Positions 1 through 7,798 of a DNA stretch of 18,378 bases are shown piece by piece (positions within the stretch are counted from its first letter, which is position 1; every line of letters begins with the position of its first letter). The stretch lies in the NCBI GenBank assembly GCA_025928415.1, contig JAICJK010000005.1:1-18378 (forward strand), given 5' to 3'. Source of the DNA: Solirubrobacteraceae bacterium. GTDB taxonomy: Bacteria; Actinomycetota; Thermoleophilia; Solirubrobacterales; Solirubrobacteraceae. The notes under the pieces are model-generated. The model had not been told where the DNA came from. It ran no database searches and saw nothing but the letters and a program-made list of their open reading frames with translations. The translations under genes and the position numbers were made by a program.

Positions 1-4
1 GCCG

Positions 5-46
5 CCCCGCCCGCCGGCGCCACCCCGCCCGCCGGCGCCACCCCGC
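5..46. repeat. 18-bp tandem repeat, about 2.3 copies
   Basis: The unit CCCCGCCCGCCGGCGCCA occupies 5-22, is repeated exactly at 23-40, and a partial copy (CCCCGC) follows at 41-46. It lies just downstream of the polX stop codon and may continue beyond the left edge. The 18-base period is a multiple of three, so it could be the end of a Pro/Ala-rich or Gly/Ala-rich coding repeat of a gene outside the window, but no gene end is visible here. Confidence 0.8.
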
Positions 47-51
47 GCCGC

Positions 52-1824
52 TCAGCGCCCGGCGCCCGACCGCGCGCGCTTGCGCAGCGCGGCGAACTGC
101 GCCCCCGGCAGCGTGTTGGCGACCTGGTCGGCCGTCAGCCAGGCGCGGCGCGCGGTCGCGATGCCCCAGCGCGTGATCCCGAGCGTGCTCGTGCGGTGCG
201 CATCGGAGTCGACGATGATCCGCACGCCCGCCGCGGCGGCCGCTCGCGCGTGGACGTCGTCGAGGTCGCGCCGGTCCGGCGCCGAGTTGATCTCGAGCAT
301 CGTCCCGGTGCGCGCCGCGGCCTCGATCACCGCATCCACGTCGAGCGCGTAGGGCGGTCGCGTCTCGATCTTGCGCCCCGTCAGGTGGCCGATGGCATCG
401 ATCAGCGGGTGCTCCACCGCCGTGACGATCCGCTCCGTCATCGCGCGCTCGCCCATCCCGAACGACGTGTGGACCGAGCCCACGACCCAGTCGAGCTCGG
501 CGAGCAGGTCGTCGGGGTAGTCCGGCTGCCCGTCGGTCCCGATGTTCGTCTCGGTCCCCACGAGCAGCGTGAAGTCGTCCAGCCGCGCGTCCACCTCCCG
601 CACCCGCTCGATCTGCCGGCGCAGGTCGTCGGCGGTGACGTGGTTGCCGAAGCCGTGCGTGGCCGAGTGGTCGGTGATCGCCAGGTACTCCAGCCCGCGG
701 TCGCGCGCGGCGACCGCCATCTCCTCGATCGTGTTGCGCCCGTCGGAGGCCACCGTGTGGCAGTGCAGATCGCCGCGCAGGTCGGCCTGGGCGATCAGCC
801 GCGGGACGTCGTCCGCGGTCCGGAAGGCCAGCTCGCCGCGGTCCTCGCGCAGCTCGGGCGGGATCCACGGCAGGCCGAGCAGCTCGTAGACCTCCTCCTC
901 GGTGGCGCAGCGGTGCGTCGCGCCGGTCGCGTCGTCGAGCAGGCCGTACTCGCTGACGTGCAGGCCGCGCCGCACGGCCGCCTCCCGCAGGGCGACGTTG
1001 TGGGCCTTGGAGCCCGTGAAGTGCTGGAGCAGGTTCCCGAACTGGTCGGGCGCGACGACCCGCAGGTCGACCGACAGGCCGGTGTGCGTCCGCCCGCGCG
1101 CGGCGTTCTCCCCGGGCGCCGAGCAGGACTCGATGAGCTCGAGCTCCGCGAACGCGGCGAGCAGCGCGCGCGGGCCGTCGTCGCCGTGGGCGGTCGCGAT
1201 GATGTCGAGGTCCTTGACGCTGTCGGCCTGGCGTCGCGCCGAGCCGGCGACCTCGACCCGGTCCCCGGCCGGGTGGGCGCGCAGCGCCTCGACGATCCCG
1301 TCGGCGACGTCGAGGGCCTTGGGCAGCAGCATGCGCGGGGCGGGGCGCTCGGCGATGCCCGACGCGAACGCGAGCAGCACGGAGGCCTCGAACTTCGCCC
1401 CGAAGCCCTTGACGTCGCGCAGCTGCTCGGACTCCGCCGCCGCCTGCAGCGCCTCCAGCGACTCGATGCCGAGCTCGTCGAACAGCCGCCGCGCGCGCTT
1501 GGGGCCCAGGCCCGGCAGGCGCGTCATCTCGATCAGCCCGGCCGGGATGCGGGCCCGCAGCTTCTCGAGCGCCGGGATCGACCCGGTCTCGAGCAGCGCC
1601 TTGAGCTTCTCCTCCAGCGTGCGCCCGATGCCCGGCAGCTCGGTCACGGTCCCCTCGCGGGTGAGCGCGCTGACCGAGCGGGGCGCCTCGCGCACCGCCT
1701 TGGCGGCGTTGCGGTAGGCCAGGACGCGATGCACGACCGCGCCGTCGAGCTCGTAGAGGTCCGCGAGCTCGTCGAGGAGCGCCGCGATCGTCGCGTTGGG
1801 GGGATCGGGTCGGCGGTCGCTCAC
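52..1824 (-). CDS. polX: DNA polymerase X family protein with C-terminal PHP domain
   Basis: This 590-residue protein has the bacterial PolX architecture and usual length. Helix-hairpin-helix DNA-binding elements sit near residues 61-67 (TELPGIG), 103-111 (LPGLGPKRA) and 138-142. The nucleotidyltransferase palm has the GS motif at 194-195 and likely metal-binding aspartates D205, D207 and D253. The PHP phosphoesterase domain spans about 350-560, with HxH at 354-356, D385-H386, E425, H452, H480 and DSDAH at 539-543, so both active sites look intact. Family members do gap-filling synthesis in base-excision repair and have 3'-5' exonuclease/phosphodiesterase activity. I chose GTG at 1824 because the family N-terminus begins just after it and a TANNNT hexamer lies 10 bases upstream. 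An upstream extension to 1998 would overlap the divergent neighbour. Confidence 0.95.
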   Translation of the reverse strand: MSDRRPDPPNATIAALLDELADLYELDGAVVHRVLAYRNAAKAVREAPRSVSALTREGTVTELPGIGRTLEEKLKALLETGSIPALEKLRARIPAGLIEMTRLPGLGPKRARRLFDELGIESLEALQAAAESEQLRDVKGFGAKFEASVLLAFASGIAERPAPRMLLPKALDVADGIVEALRAHPAGDRVEVAGSARRQADSVKDLDIIATAHGDDGPRALLAAFAELELIESCSAPGENAARGRTHTGLSVDLRVVAPDQFGNLLQHFTGSKAHNVALREAAVRRGLHVSEYGLLDDATGATHRCATEEEVYELLGLPWIPPELREDRGELAFRTADDVPRLIAQADLRGDLHCHTVASDGRNTIEEMAVAARDRGLEYLAITDHSATHGFGNHVTADDLRRQIERVREVDARLDDFTLLVGTETNIGTDGQPDYPDDLLAELDWVVGSVHTSFGMGERAMTERIVTAVEHPLIDAIGHLTGRKIETRPPYALDVDAVIEAAARTGTMLEINSAPDRRDLDDVHARAAAAAGVRIIVDSDAHRTSTLGITRWGIATARRAWLTADQVANTLPGAQFAALRKRARSGAGR

Positions 1825-1833
1825 GGCGATCCC

Positions 1834-1840
1834 TAGGGTA
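1834..1840. promoter_or_regulatory. Overlapping divergent -10 hexamers (polX / glycosyltransferase)
   Basis: The 25-base gap between the two start codons contains CCCTAGGGTA. On the plus strand TAGGGT (1834-1839) precedes the glycosyltransferase ATG by 10 bases. On the minus strand TACCCT (1840-1835) precedes the polX GTG by exactly 10 bases. Both match the actinobacterial TANNNT -10 consensus and leave room for almost no leader, so both transcripts would be leaderless or nearly so. No -35 element is obvious. Confidence 0.5.
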
Positions 1841-1849
1841 CGGCGCCGC

Positions 1850-2575
1850 ATGCCCGGACCGCCCTGGCTGGTGCTCCCCACGTTCGACGAGGCCGAGAAC
1901 ATCGAGGCGATCGTGCGCGCGGCCGACGCGGTGCTCCGCGCGGCGGCGCCCGGCGGGCACCGCATCCTCGTGGTCGACGACTCCTCCCCGGACGGCACCG
2001 GGCGGCTCGCCGACGCGCTGGCCGCCGAGCTCGGCAGCGTCGAGGTCCTCCACCGCCCGGAGCGCGCCGGGCTCGGCCCGGCCTACCTGGCCGGCTTCCG
2101 CCGCGCGCTCGACGGCGGCGCCGGCCACGTCCTGGAGATGGACGCCGACTTCTCCCACGATCCCGCGGATCTCGCGCGCCTGCTGGCGTGTGCGCGCGCG
2201 GACGCGGACCTCGCGCTGGGCTCGCGGTACGTCGCGGGCGGCGGCGTGAGCGACTGGAACCTGCTGCGGCGGCTGATCAGCCGCGGCGGCTGCCTGTACG
2301 CCCGCGTGGTGCTCGGGCTCGACGTCGAGGACCTCACCGGCGGCTTCAAGTGCTTCCGCGCCGACGTGCTGCGCGCGATCGACCTCGACCGGGTGAGCGC
2401 CGTGGGCTACGCCTTCCAGGTCGAGCTCACCTACCGCGCGGCGCGCGCCGGCTTCCGCGTGCGGGAGATCCCGATCGTCTTCCGCGAGCGCCGCCACGGG
2501 CAGTCGAAGATGTCCTGGCGGATCGCAGCCGAGGCGATGTGGCGCGTGCCCGCGCTCCGCCGCCGGGTGCGCTGA
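1850..2575 (+). CDS. Polyprenol monophosphomannose synthase-like glycosyltransferase (family 2)
   Basis: This 241-residue protein has the soluble catalytic domain of dolichol/polyprenol-phosphate mannosyltransferases. It has an N-terminal PTFDEAENI segment (10-18), the nucleotide-binding VVDDSSPDGTG (41-51), a metal-binding DAD motif within EMDADFSHDP (96-105), GSRYVAGG (124-131) and the C-terminal FRERRHGQSKMS (211-222). The family transfers mannose from GDP-mannose to a polyprenyl phosphate lipid, giving a donor for lipoglycan synthesis and protein mannosylation outside the membrane. There is no C-terminal membrane domain and no fused acyltransferase. ATG 1850 gives the expected N-terminus directly after a TANNNT hexamer. 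The exact sugar donor is inferred from family similarity. Confidence 0.88.
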   Translation: MPGPPWLVLPTFDEAENIEAIVRAADAVLRAAAPGGHRILVVDDSSPDGTGRLADALAAELGSVEVLHRPERAGLGPAYLAGFRRALDGGAGHVLEMDADFSHDPADLARLLACARADADLALGSRYVAGGGVSDWNLLRRLISRGGCLYARVVLGLDVEDLTGGFKCFRADVLRAIDLDRVSAVGYAFQVELTYRAARAGFRVREIPIVFRERRHGQSKMSWRIAAEAMWRVPALRRRVR

Positions 2576-2638
2576 CGCGCGCCCGGAGCCCGAGAGTCCC
2601 GCCTCAAGCGCTCCCGCCCGCGGCCGATCGCCCGGGGA

Positions 2639-3337
2639 GTGATCGCCGGCGACTCCGTCCTCGTCCGCGGGCTGCGCGACACCGGCCAGACGCTGGAGAG
2701 CTGGAACGCCGCGCCCTGGCGCGTCCTGGCCCGCTGGGCCGGCGGCGCCGCGGTCATCGCCGCCCTGCTGCTCGCGGCCGTCGTCGCGATCGCCTACGTC
2801 GTCACGCCGGACCCGTCGCCGGTCGTCCTGCCCGGCCTGACCGCGCCGGCGTCCCCGGCGGCCGTCGCGCACGTGCTCGGCCGCAACGCGCTGGTGCTCG
2901 CCCTGCACGCGTTCGCCTGCCTGGCCGGGTTCATCGCCGGCAGCTCGCTGCCCGCGGAGGCCGAGCGCTACGGCGGCGCCTGGCGCCGCATCCACGACCA
3001 CGCGGGCCCGCTGGCGATCGCCTTCGTCGTCGCGGCGACCTCGTTCTCGCTGCTCACGCAGGCCTACGCGCTGGGCGGCGCGGCGGCCTCGCTCGCCGCC
3101 CAGGGCGGCATCTCGCCCGCGTTGCTCGTCGTCGGGCTGCTGCCCCACGCGGTCCCGGAGCTCATCGCGCTGTTCCTGCCGCTCGCCGCGTGGATCACGG
3201 CGAGCCGCACCGGGGCATGGCACGAGCTGCTGGCCGCCACCCTGGTCACCACCGCGATCGCGATCCCGGTGCTGGTGGTGGCGGCGCTCGTCGAGGTCTA
3301 CGTCAGCCCGCATCTGCTGATCGCGCTGCGCGGGTAG
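2639..3337 (+). CDS. SpoIIM-like (DUF95) integral membrane protein
   Basis: This 232-residue, strongly hydrophobic protein has roughly five membrane segments (about 33-56, 83-104, 122-145, 158-186 and 196-222). The segment LPHAVPELIALFLPLAAW (168-185) resembles the conserved LPHGxxELPA motif of stage II sporulation protein M/DUF95 proteins, and the family's late glutamate (E219) follows. SpoIIM acts with SpoIID and SpoIIP in peptidoglycan remodelling in endospore formers, but homologues of unknown role occur widely in non-sporulating actinobacteria. Nothing here indicates sporulation. The GTG start at 2639 is tentative: the GGGGA before it lies too close to be a normal ribosome binding site. 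It lies 63 bases after the glycosyltransferase and may be co-transcribed with it. Confidence 0.75.
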   Translation: MIAGDSVLVRGLRDTGQTLESWNAAPWRVLARWAGGAAVIAALLLAAVVAIAYVVTPDPSPVVLPGLTAPASPAAVAHVLGRNALVLALHAFACLAGFIAGSSLPAEAERYGGAWRRIHDHAGPLAIAFVVAATSFSLLTQAYALGGAAASLAAQGGISPALLVVGLLPHAVPELIALFLPLAAWITASRTGAWHELLAATLVTTAIAIPVLVVAALVEVYVSPHLLIALRG

Positions 3338-3364
3338 GCTCGCCCGGCGGCGGCCCGCCGCGTA

Positions 3365-3406
3365 CTTCACTTTGTATAGTGTGAGGCGAGCCCGACCCTT
3401 AGGAGA
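3365..3406 (+). promoter_or_regulatory. Thioredoxin promoter and Shine-Dalgarno
   Basis: An AT-rich island in GC-rich surroundings contains TATAGT at 3375-3380, a good -10 hexamer, inside the imperfect dyad TCACTTTGTATAGTGTGA (3367-3384). A strong AGGAGA Shine-Dalgarno follows at 3401-3406, four bases before the ATG. I see no convincing -35 element. The TCAC/GTGA arms could be an operator, but that is a guess. Confidence 0.6.
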
Positions 3407-3410
3407 ATCC

Positions 3411-3737
3411 ATGGCAGGCACCCTGCAGGACGTCACCGACACCAACTTCCAGGCCGAGGTCATCGAGTCCGACCAGCCGGTCCTCGTCGACTTCTGGGCG
3501 CCGTGGTGCGGCCCGTGCCGCGTCGTGGCCCCCGTCCTGGAGGAGATCGCCTCCGAGCGCCAGGACCTGCGCATCGTCAAGCTGAACGTCGACGAGAACC
3601 AGCAGACCGCGGCCGGCTTCGAGGTGCTCTCGATCCCGACGATGATCCTGTTCAAGGGCGGCCAGCCGGTCAAGAAGGTCATCGGCGCCTACCCGAAGAA
3701 GAAGCTGGAGGCCGAGCTGGCCTCCGCGCTCGCCTGA
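3411..3737 (+). CDS. trxA: Thioredoxin
   Basis: This 108-residue protein has the full thioredoxin fold at the standard length. It has DFWAPWCGPC with redox cysteines C33 and C36, the cis-proline after SIPT (P76), and the closing FKGGQPVKKVIGA segment. It is a cytoplasmic disulfide reductase, normally kept reduced by thioredoxin reductase, that serves ribonucleotide reductase, peroxiredoxins and similar partners. ATG 3411 is fixed by the AGGAGA ribosome binding site and the canonical N-terminus. Unlike several neighbours it has a leadered promoter. The gene stands alone, convergent with the alkyltransferase-like gene. Confidence 0.96.
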   Translation: MAGTLQDVTDTNFQAEVIESDQPVLVDFWAPWCGPCRVVAPVLEEIASERQDLRIVKLNVDENQQTAAGFEVLSIPTMILFKGGQPVKKVIGAYPKKKLEAELASALA

Positions 3738-3746
3738 GCCCCGGCG

Positions 3747-3782
3747 GCCGCCCGGCGCGCCACGAGGGCGCGGCCGGCGGGC
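3747..3782. terminator. GC-rich hairpin between convergent genes
   Basis: The left arm at 3747-3761 and right arm at 3767-3782 pair imperfectly around the 5-base loop ACGAG. The position between the thioredoxin stop (3737) and the opposing stop (3787) suits a bidirectional terminator. No T-tract follows on either strand, so it is not a classical intrinsic terminator. Confidence 0.35.
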
Positions 3783-3786
3783 GCCC

Positions 3787-4098
3787 TCACGCCGCCGGCC
3801 CCTCCGGCGGCGCGGGGCGGATCCGCGCCGCGGGCGCGGCGCGCGGCCCGTCGAACGGCACGCCCTCGGCCTCCAGCCGGCGGCGCACCTCCACCGGGTC
3901 GCCCAGCGCCGTCGGCGCGACGCTGCCGTCCGCCTTCAGCACGCGGTGCGCGCCCGGGCAGGCCAGCCGCGTCAGGCGGGCGTTGACCCCCAGCGCCTGG
4001 CGCGGGCTGCCGCCCGCGGCGGCGACCACGTCGGCGTAGCTCATCCAGTGACCGGGCGGGATCGCCTCGACCACCGCGCGCAGCTCATCGGCGTCCAT
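3787..4098 (-). CDS. Alkyltransferase-like protein (MGMT-family DNA-binding domain without acceptor cysteine)
   Basis: This 103-residue protein matches only the C-terminal DNA-binding domain of O6-alkylguanine-DNA alkyltransferases. It has [17 protein letters not shown] (13-29), the turn and likely arginine finger near GVNAR (37-41), and [12 protein letters not shown] (49-60). In active enzymes the last motif reads PCHRV; here the acceptor cysteine position is Ala50. That is the mark of alkyltransferase-like (ATL) proteins, which bind O6-alkylguanine without repairing it and recruit nucleotide excision repair. The Pro-rich tail from about residue 86 is probably disordered. ATG 4098 is supported by a strong GAGGAGGAAG just upstream. 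It lies 96 bases downstream of ileS on the same strand. Confidence 0.88.
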   Translation of the reverse strand: MDADELRAVVEAIPPGHWMSYADVVAAAGGSPRQALGVNARLTRLACPGAHRVLKADGSVAPTALGDPVEVRRRLEAEGVPFDGPRAAPAARIRPAPPEGPAA

Positions 4099-4194
4099 CT
4101 CTTCCTCCTCGGAGTGGGTGCAGGTGCTCCCCCTTGAGAGGGCGCCCGCGCCGCCGCCCCGCCCCCGCGCCTGCGACGCGCCTGGGCGCGGGTG

Positions 4195-7100
4195 CTACGC
4201 GCGCGCCACGCCGATGTGCAGGTCGCGGCCCTCGATGCTCGCCGTCTGCGCCTGGGCGCCGTCGTAGGCGACGGCGACCGCGAGCGTCTCGCCGGCCACG
4301 TAGGCCTCGTTGGCGCGCGCCGCGGCGAGCAGCTCCGCGTCCCCGCCCAGCGTCAGGGCGATGCGGTCCTCGACCGCCAGCCCCGCGGCCTTGCGCGCGT
4401 TCTGCACCGCGCGCACGACCTCGCGCGCCAGGCCCTCGCCCCGCAGCTCCTCGTCGACGGCGAGGTCGAGCGCCACCGCATGCGAGCCCTCCCGCTCGAG
4501 CTGATAGCCGTCCAGCGGCTGCAGCGCCAGCGTCAGGTCGTCGGGGCCGAGCTCATGATCGTGCCCGTCGACGTTGACGCCGACGTGGCGGCCCTCGCGC
4601 AGCGCCGCGGCCACGTGGGCCGGGTCGAGCGCGGCGATCGCGGCGGCGACCTGCGGCATCTGCGGACCGAAGCGCGGGCCCAGCGTGCGGTAGTTGGCCT
4701 TCAGCTCGTAGGAGCCGAGCTCGTCGGCGCGGTCCACGAACCGCAGCGCCTTGACGTTCAGCTCGTCGCGCACCACGTCGGCGTGCGCCTCGATGGCCCG
4801 GCGCTCGCGCCCGGCGGCCACGACGACCGCCTCGCGCAGCGGCTGGCGCACCTTGACCTTGGACTGCCCGCGGGCCGACAGGCCCATCCGGACGGTCTCG
4901 CGGGCCACGGCCATGTCGGCCTCCAGCGCCTCGTCGCGGGCCGTGGCGTCCGCCTCCGGCCAGTCCTCGAGGTGCACGCTGGGCTCGGGGCCGCCGAGCC
5001 CCTCGTAGATCGCGTCGGCGACGAACGGGGTGAACGGCGCGAGCAGCTTGCTCACCGTGAGCAGGCAGTCGCGCAGGGTGGCGAACGCCGCGGCCTCGCC
5101 GGCCCAGAACCGCGCGCGCGAGCGGCGCACGTACCAGTTGCTGAGGTCGTCGACGAACGCCGCGACGGCGCGGCCCGCGAACGTCGCGTCGTAGGCGTCC
5201 AGCCGCTCGGTGACCTCCGCCACGGTGGCGGCCAGGCGGGAGCGGATCCAGCGGTCGAGCTCCGTCGGCGCGCCCGCGCCGGCCGCCGCGTCCGCGTCCG
5301 CCGAGTAGAGCGACAGGAAGTGGTAGGTGCTCCAGAGCTGCCTGAGGAACAGCCGGACGCCCTCGCCGATCGCCTCCTCGGAGAAGCGGTAGCCGTCCCA
5401 CGGCTGCTTGGCCGTGAAGAAGTACCAGCGGAAGGCGTCCGCGCCGTAGCGGTCGATGACGTCCCAGGGGACGACGATGTTCCCCTTGGACTTGGACATC
5501 TTCTGCCCCTCGCCGTCGAGGATCAGCCCGAGGCAGACCACGTTGCGGTAGGGCGCCTGGTCGAACAGCAGGGTGGAGATCGCCAGCAGCGAGTAGAACC
5601 AGCCGCGCGTCTGGTCGAGCGCCTCGCAGATGTAGTCGGCGGGGAAGCGGGCCTCGAAGCGCTCCTCGTGCTCGAACGGCGCGTGCTCCTGCGCGAACGG
5701 CATCGAGCCCGAGTCGAACCACACGTCGATGACCTCCGGGACCCGCTCCATCCGCAGGTTGCACTGCGGGCAGGGGAAGCCGACCGCGTCGACGTAGGGC
5801 CGGTGCGGGTCCTCGAGGCGCACGCCGGACAGCTCCTCGAGCTCGTCGAAGGACCCGACGACGTGCGTGTGGCCCTCCTCGCAGCGCCAGACCGGCAGCG
5901 GCGTGCCCCAGTAGCGCTCGCGCGACAGCGCCCAGTCGACGTTGTTGAGCAGCCAGTCGCCGAAGCGGCCGTGCTTGATGTGCTCGGGGTGCCAGGCGAC
6001 GGTCTCGTTCGCGGCCAGCAGCCGGTCGCGCAGCGTCGAGGTCGCGATGTACCAGGACGGCTTGGCGTAGTAGAGCAGCGGGGTCCCGCAGCGCCAGCAG
6101 TGCGGGTAGGAATGCTCGTACTCCTCGGCCCGCAGCAGCCGCCCGCGGCGCTCGAGGTCGGCGATCAGGTCGCGGTCGGCGTCCTTGACGAAGCGCCCGG
6201 CGTAGGGGCCGATGCGCTCGTCGTAGGTCCCGTCGAGGCGGACCGGGTTGACGACCTCCAGGTGGTAGCGCTGCCCGAGGCGGAAGTCGTCCTCGCCGAA
6301 GGCGATCGCCGTGTGGACCAGGCCGGTGCCGTCCTCGGCGGTGACGAAGTCGGCGAGCAGGACGGTGTGGCCGCGCTCGCCGTAGGCGCTCGCGGGCAGG
6401 TATCCGAACGGCGGCTCGTAGCGGACGCCGTCCAACGCGGCGCCCGGGAAGCGGTCGAGGACGACGATGTCGGCGTCCTCGCCCAGCACGCGCTCGACCA
6501 GCGCCTCCGCCAGCACGACGGGGCGCTCCAGCGGGCCCGCCTTGGCGCGGACGTAGGTCAGCTCCGGGTCGACGGCCACCGCCGCGTTGGACACGAGCGT
6601 CCACGGCGTCGTCGTCCAGACGAGCAGCTCGTCGCCGGCCTGCAGCGGCCCGCCGTCCTGCGTGACGGGGAAGCGCACGTAGATCGACGGGTCGACGACG
6701 TCCCTGTAGCCCAGGGCGAGCTCGTGCGAGCTCAGCGCGGTCCCGCACCGGGGGCAGTAGGGGACGACCTTGTGGCCCTCGTAGAGCAGCCCCTTGTCGG
6801 AGATCTGCCGCAGCGCCCACCACACCGACTCGATGTAGTCGGGGTCGAGCGTGCGGTAGGCGTGGTCGAGGTCGAGCCAGAACCCGATCCGCTCCGTCAG
6901 CCGGTTCCAGTCCTCCAGGAAGGTGAAGACCGACTCGCGGCAGCGCTGGTTGAACGCCTCGATGCCGTAGGCCTCGATCTCGGCCTTCGAGGAGATCCCG
7001 AGCTGCTGCTCGACCGCGATCTCGACCGGCAGGCCGTGGCAGTCCCAGCCGCCCTTGCGCTCCACGTAGTAGCCGCGCATCGTCTTGTAGCGCGGGTAGA

Positions 7101-7302
7101 TGTCCTTGAACACGCGCGCGAGCACGTGATGGGCGCCCGGGCGCCCGTTGGCGGTGGGCGGCCCCTCGTAGAACACCCACTGCGGGCGCCCCGCCCGGCG
7201 GCGCAGCGACTCCTGGAAGACGTCGCGCTCGCGCCAGCGCTCCAGCACCTGCTCCTCGAGCTCGGGGAACGACTGGGCGGGATCGACGGGGGTGGGCGGC
7301 AT
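4195..7302 (-). CDS. ileS: Isoleucyl-tRNA synthetase
   Basis: This 1,035-residue class I aminoacyl-tRNA synthetase attaches isoleucine to tRNA-Ile. The Rossmann core contains FYEGPPTANGRPGAHH (44-59), where the HIGH signature takes the form GAHH, followed by KGGWDCHGLPVE (83-94). CPRCG and CWRCG motifs look like metal sites. The editing (CP1) domain is inserted after the HIGH region, and KMSKS is at 601-605. The C-terminal half is the anticodon-binding region with a long extension, as in the longer eukaryote-like IleS group. I prefer ATG 7302, giving MPPTPVDPAQSFPELEEQVL, a typical N-terminus; GTG 7308 and TTG 7320 are in frame just upstream. It lies 33 bases after the MarR gene, so it may be read from the regulator run or from its own promoter. 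Confidence 0.97.
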   Translation of the reverse strand: MPPTPVDPAQSFPELEEQVLERWRERDVFQESLRRRAGRPQWVFYEGPPTANGRPGAHHVLARVFKDIYPRYKTMRGYYVERKGGWDCHGLPVEIAVEQQLGISSKAEIEAYGIEAFNQRCRESVFTFLEDWNRLTERIGFWLDLDHAYRTLDPDYIESVWWALRQISDKGLLYEGHKVVPYCPRCGTALSSHELALGYRDVVDPSIYVRFPVTQDGGPLQAGDELLVWTTTPWTLVSNAAVAVDPELTYVRAKAGPLERPVVLAEALVERVLGEDADIVVLDRFPGAALDGVRYEPPFGYLPASAYGERGHTVLLADFVTAEDGTGLVHTAIAFGEDDFRLGQRYHLEVVNPVRLDGTYDERIGPYAGRFVKDADRDLIADLERRGRLLRAEEYEHSYPHCWRCGTPLLYYAKPSWYIATSTLRDRLLAANETVAWHPEHIKHGRFGDWLLNNVDWALSRERYWGTPLPVWRCEEGHTHVVGSFDELEELSGVRLEDPHRPYVDAVGFPCPQCNLRMERVPEVIDVWFDSGSMPFAQEHAPFEHEERFEARFPADYICEALDQTRGWFYSLLAISTLLFDQAPYRNVVCLGLILDGEGQKMSKSKGNIVVPWDVIDRYGADAFRWYFFTAKQPWDGYRFSEEAIGEGVRLFLRQLWSTYHFLSLYSADADAAAGAGAPTELDRWIRSRLAATVAEVTERLDAYDATFAGRAVAAFVDDLSNWYVRRSRARFWAGEAAAFATLRDCLLTVSKLLAPFTPFVADAIYEGLGGPEPSVHLEDWPEADATARDEALEADMAVARETVRMGLSARGQSKVKVRQPLREAVVVAAGRERRAIEAHADVVRDELNVKALRFVDRADELGSYELKANYRTLGPRFGPQMPQVAAAIAALDPAHVAAALREGRHVGVNVDGHDHELGPDDLTLALQPLDGYQLEREGSHAVALDLAVDEELRGEGLAREVVRAVQNARKAAGLAVEDRIALTLGGDAELLAAARANEAYVAGETLAVAVAYDGAQAQTASIEGRDLHIGVARA

Positions 7303-7335
7303 GAGCACCCATTCTCGCAAGCGCCGCGCGGCCGG

Positions 7336-7767
7336 TCAGGCCGCGAGCTTGCGGCACAGGTCGGCCAGCGTGCGCTTCTCGTGCTCCTCCAGGACGGCGA
7401 ACGCGCCCTCGACCCGGCGGGCGTGCTCGGGGAACAGCCGGTCGACCAGCTCCTCGCCCCGCGCGGTCAGGGCCACGGCGGCCATCCGGCGGTCGCTGGG
7501 CAGGCGCCGCCGCGCCACGAGGCCGCGGCCCTCCAGCGTGTCGACGACCTCGGTGGCGTTGGCCTTGCTCGTCCGCAGGCGGTGGCGCAGCGCGCGCAGC
7601 TCGAGCTCGCCGCCCGCGGTGGTCAGCACGACCATGACGCTGAAGCCCGTGGCGCTCAGGCCCTCGCGCTCGAGGTCGGCTGACAGGCGCCGCCGGACGC
7701 TCGCCTCCGCGCGCAGCAGCGACTCGAGGGCGCGATGGGCCAGCGGGTCGCCGGGCACGAGCGTCAT
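7336..7767 (-). CDS. MarR-family transcriptional regulator
   Basis: This 143-residue protein has the MarR winged-helix layout. There is an N-terminal dimerisation helix, a recognition region around LRTSKANATEVVDTLEGRGL (64-83), the wing RRRLPSDRRMAAVALT (86-101) with its usual charged DR pair, and a C-terminal dimerisation helix. MarR proteins are cytoplasmic dimers that usually repress neighbouring genes and respond to small phenolic or oxidising ligands. ATG 7767 has GGAG four bases upstream. It lies 31 bases after the luciferase-like gene, so that oxidoreductase is a plausible target. No clear operator is visible. The ligand cannot be inferred. Confidence 0.9.
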   Translation of the reverse strand: MTLVPGDPLAHRALESLLRAEASVRRRLSADLEREGLSATGFSVMVVLTTAGGELELRALRHRLRTSKANATEVVDTLEGRGLVARRRLPSDRRMAAVALTARGEELVDRLFPEHARRVEGAFAVLEEHEKRTLADLCRKLAA

Positions 7768-7798
7768 GGCGCTCCGAGCATGGCCGCCGGCCCGGACG

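Noticed and set aside
5..46. CRISPR array
   Set aside because: The copies are directly adjacent with no spacers.
196..1836. 546-residue plus-strand open frame opposite polX
   Set aside because: It is antisense to polX, whose two active sites are fully conserved. The frame has no recognisable domain.
2639..3337. True sporulation gene spoIIM
   Set aside because: Only the DUF95/SpoIIM motif is present, with no other sporulation genes. Homologues are common in non-sporulating actinobacteria.
4192..7683. 1,163-residue plus-strand open frame opposite ileS and the MarR gene
   Set aside because: It is the antisense shadow of confidently identified genes. Its translation is low-complexity Arg/Val/Leu/Glu/Gln with no domain, as expected from GC-rich codon structure.
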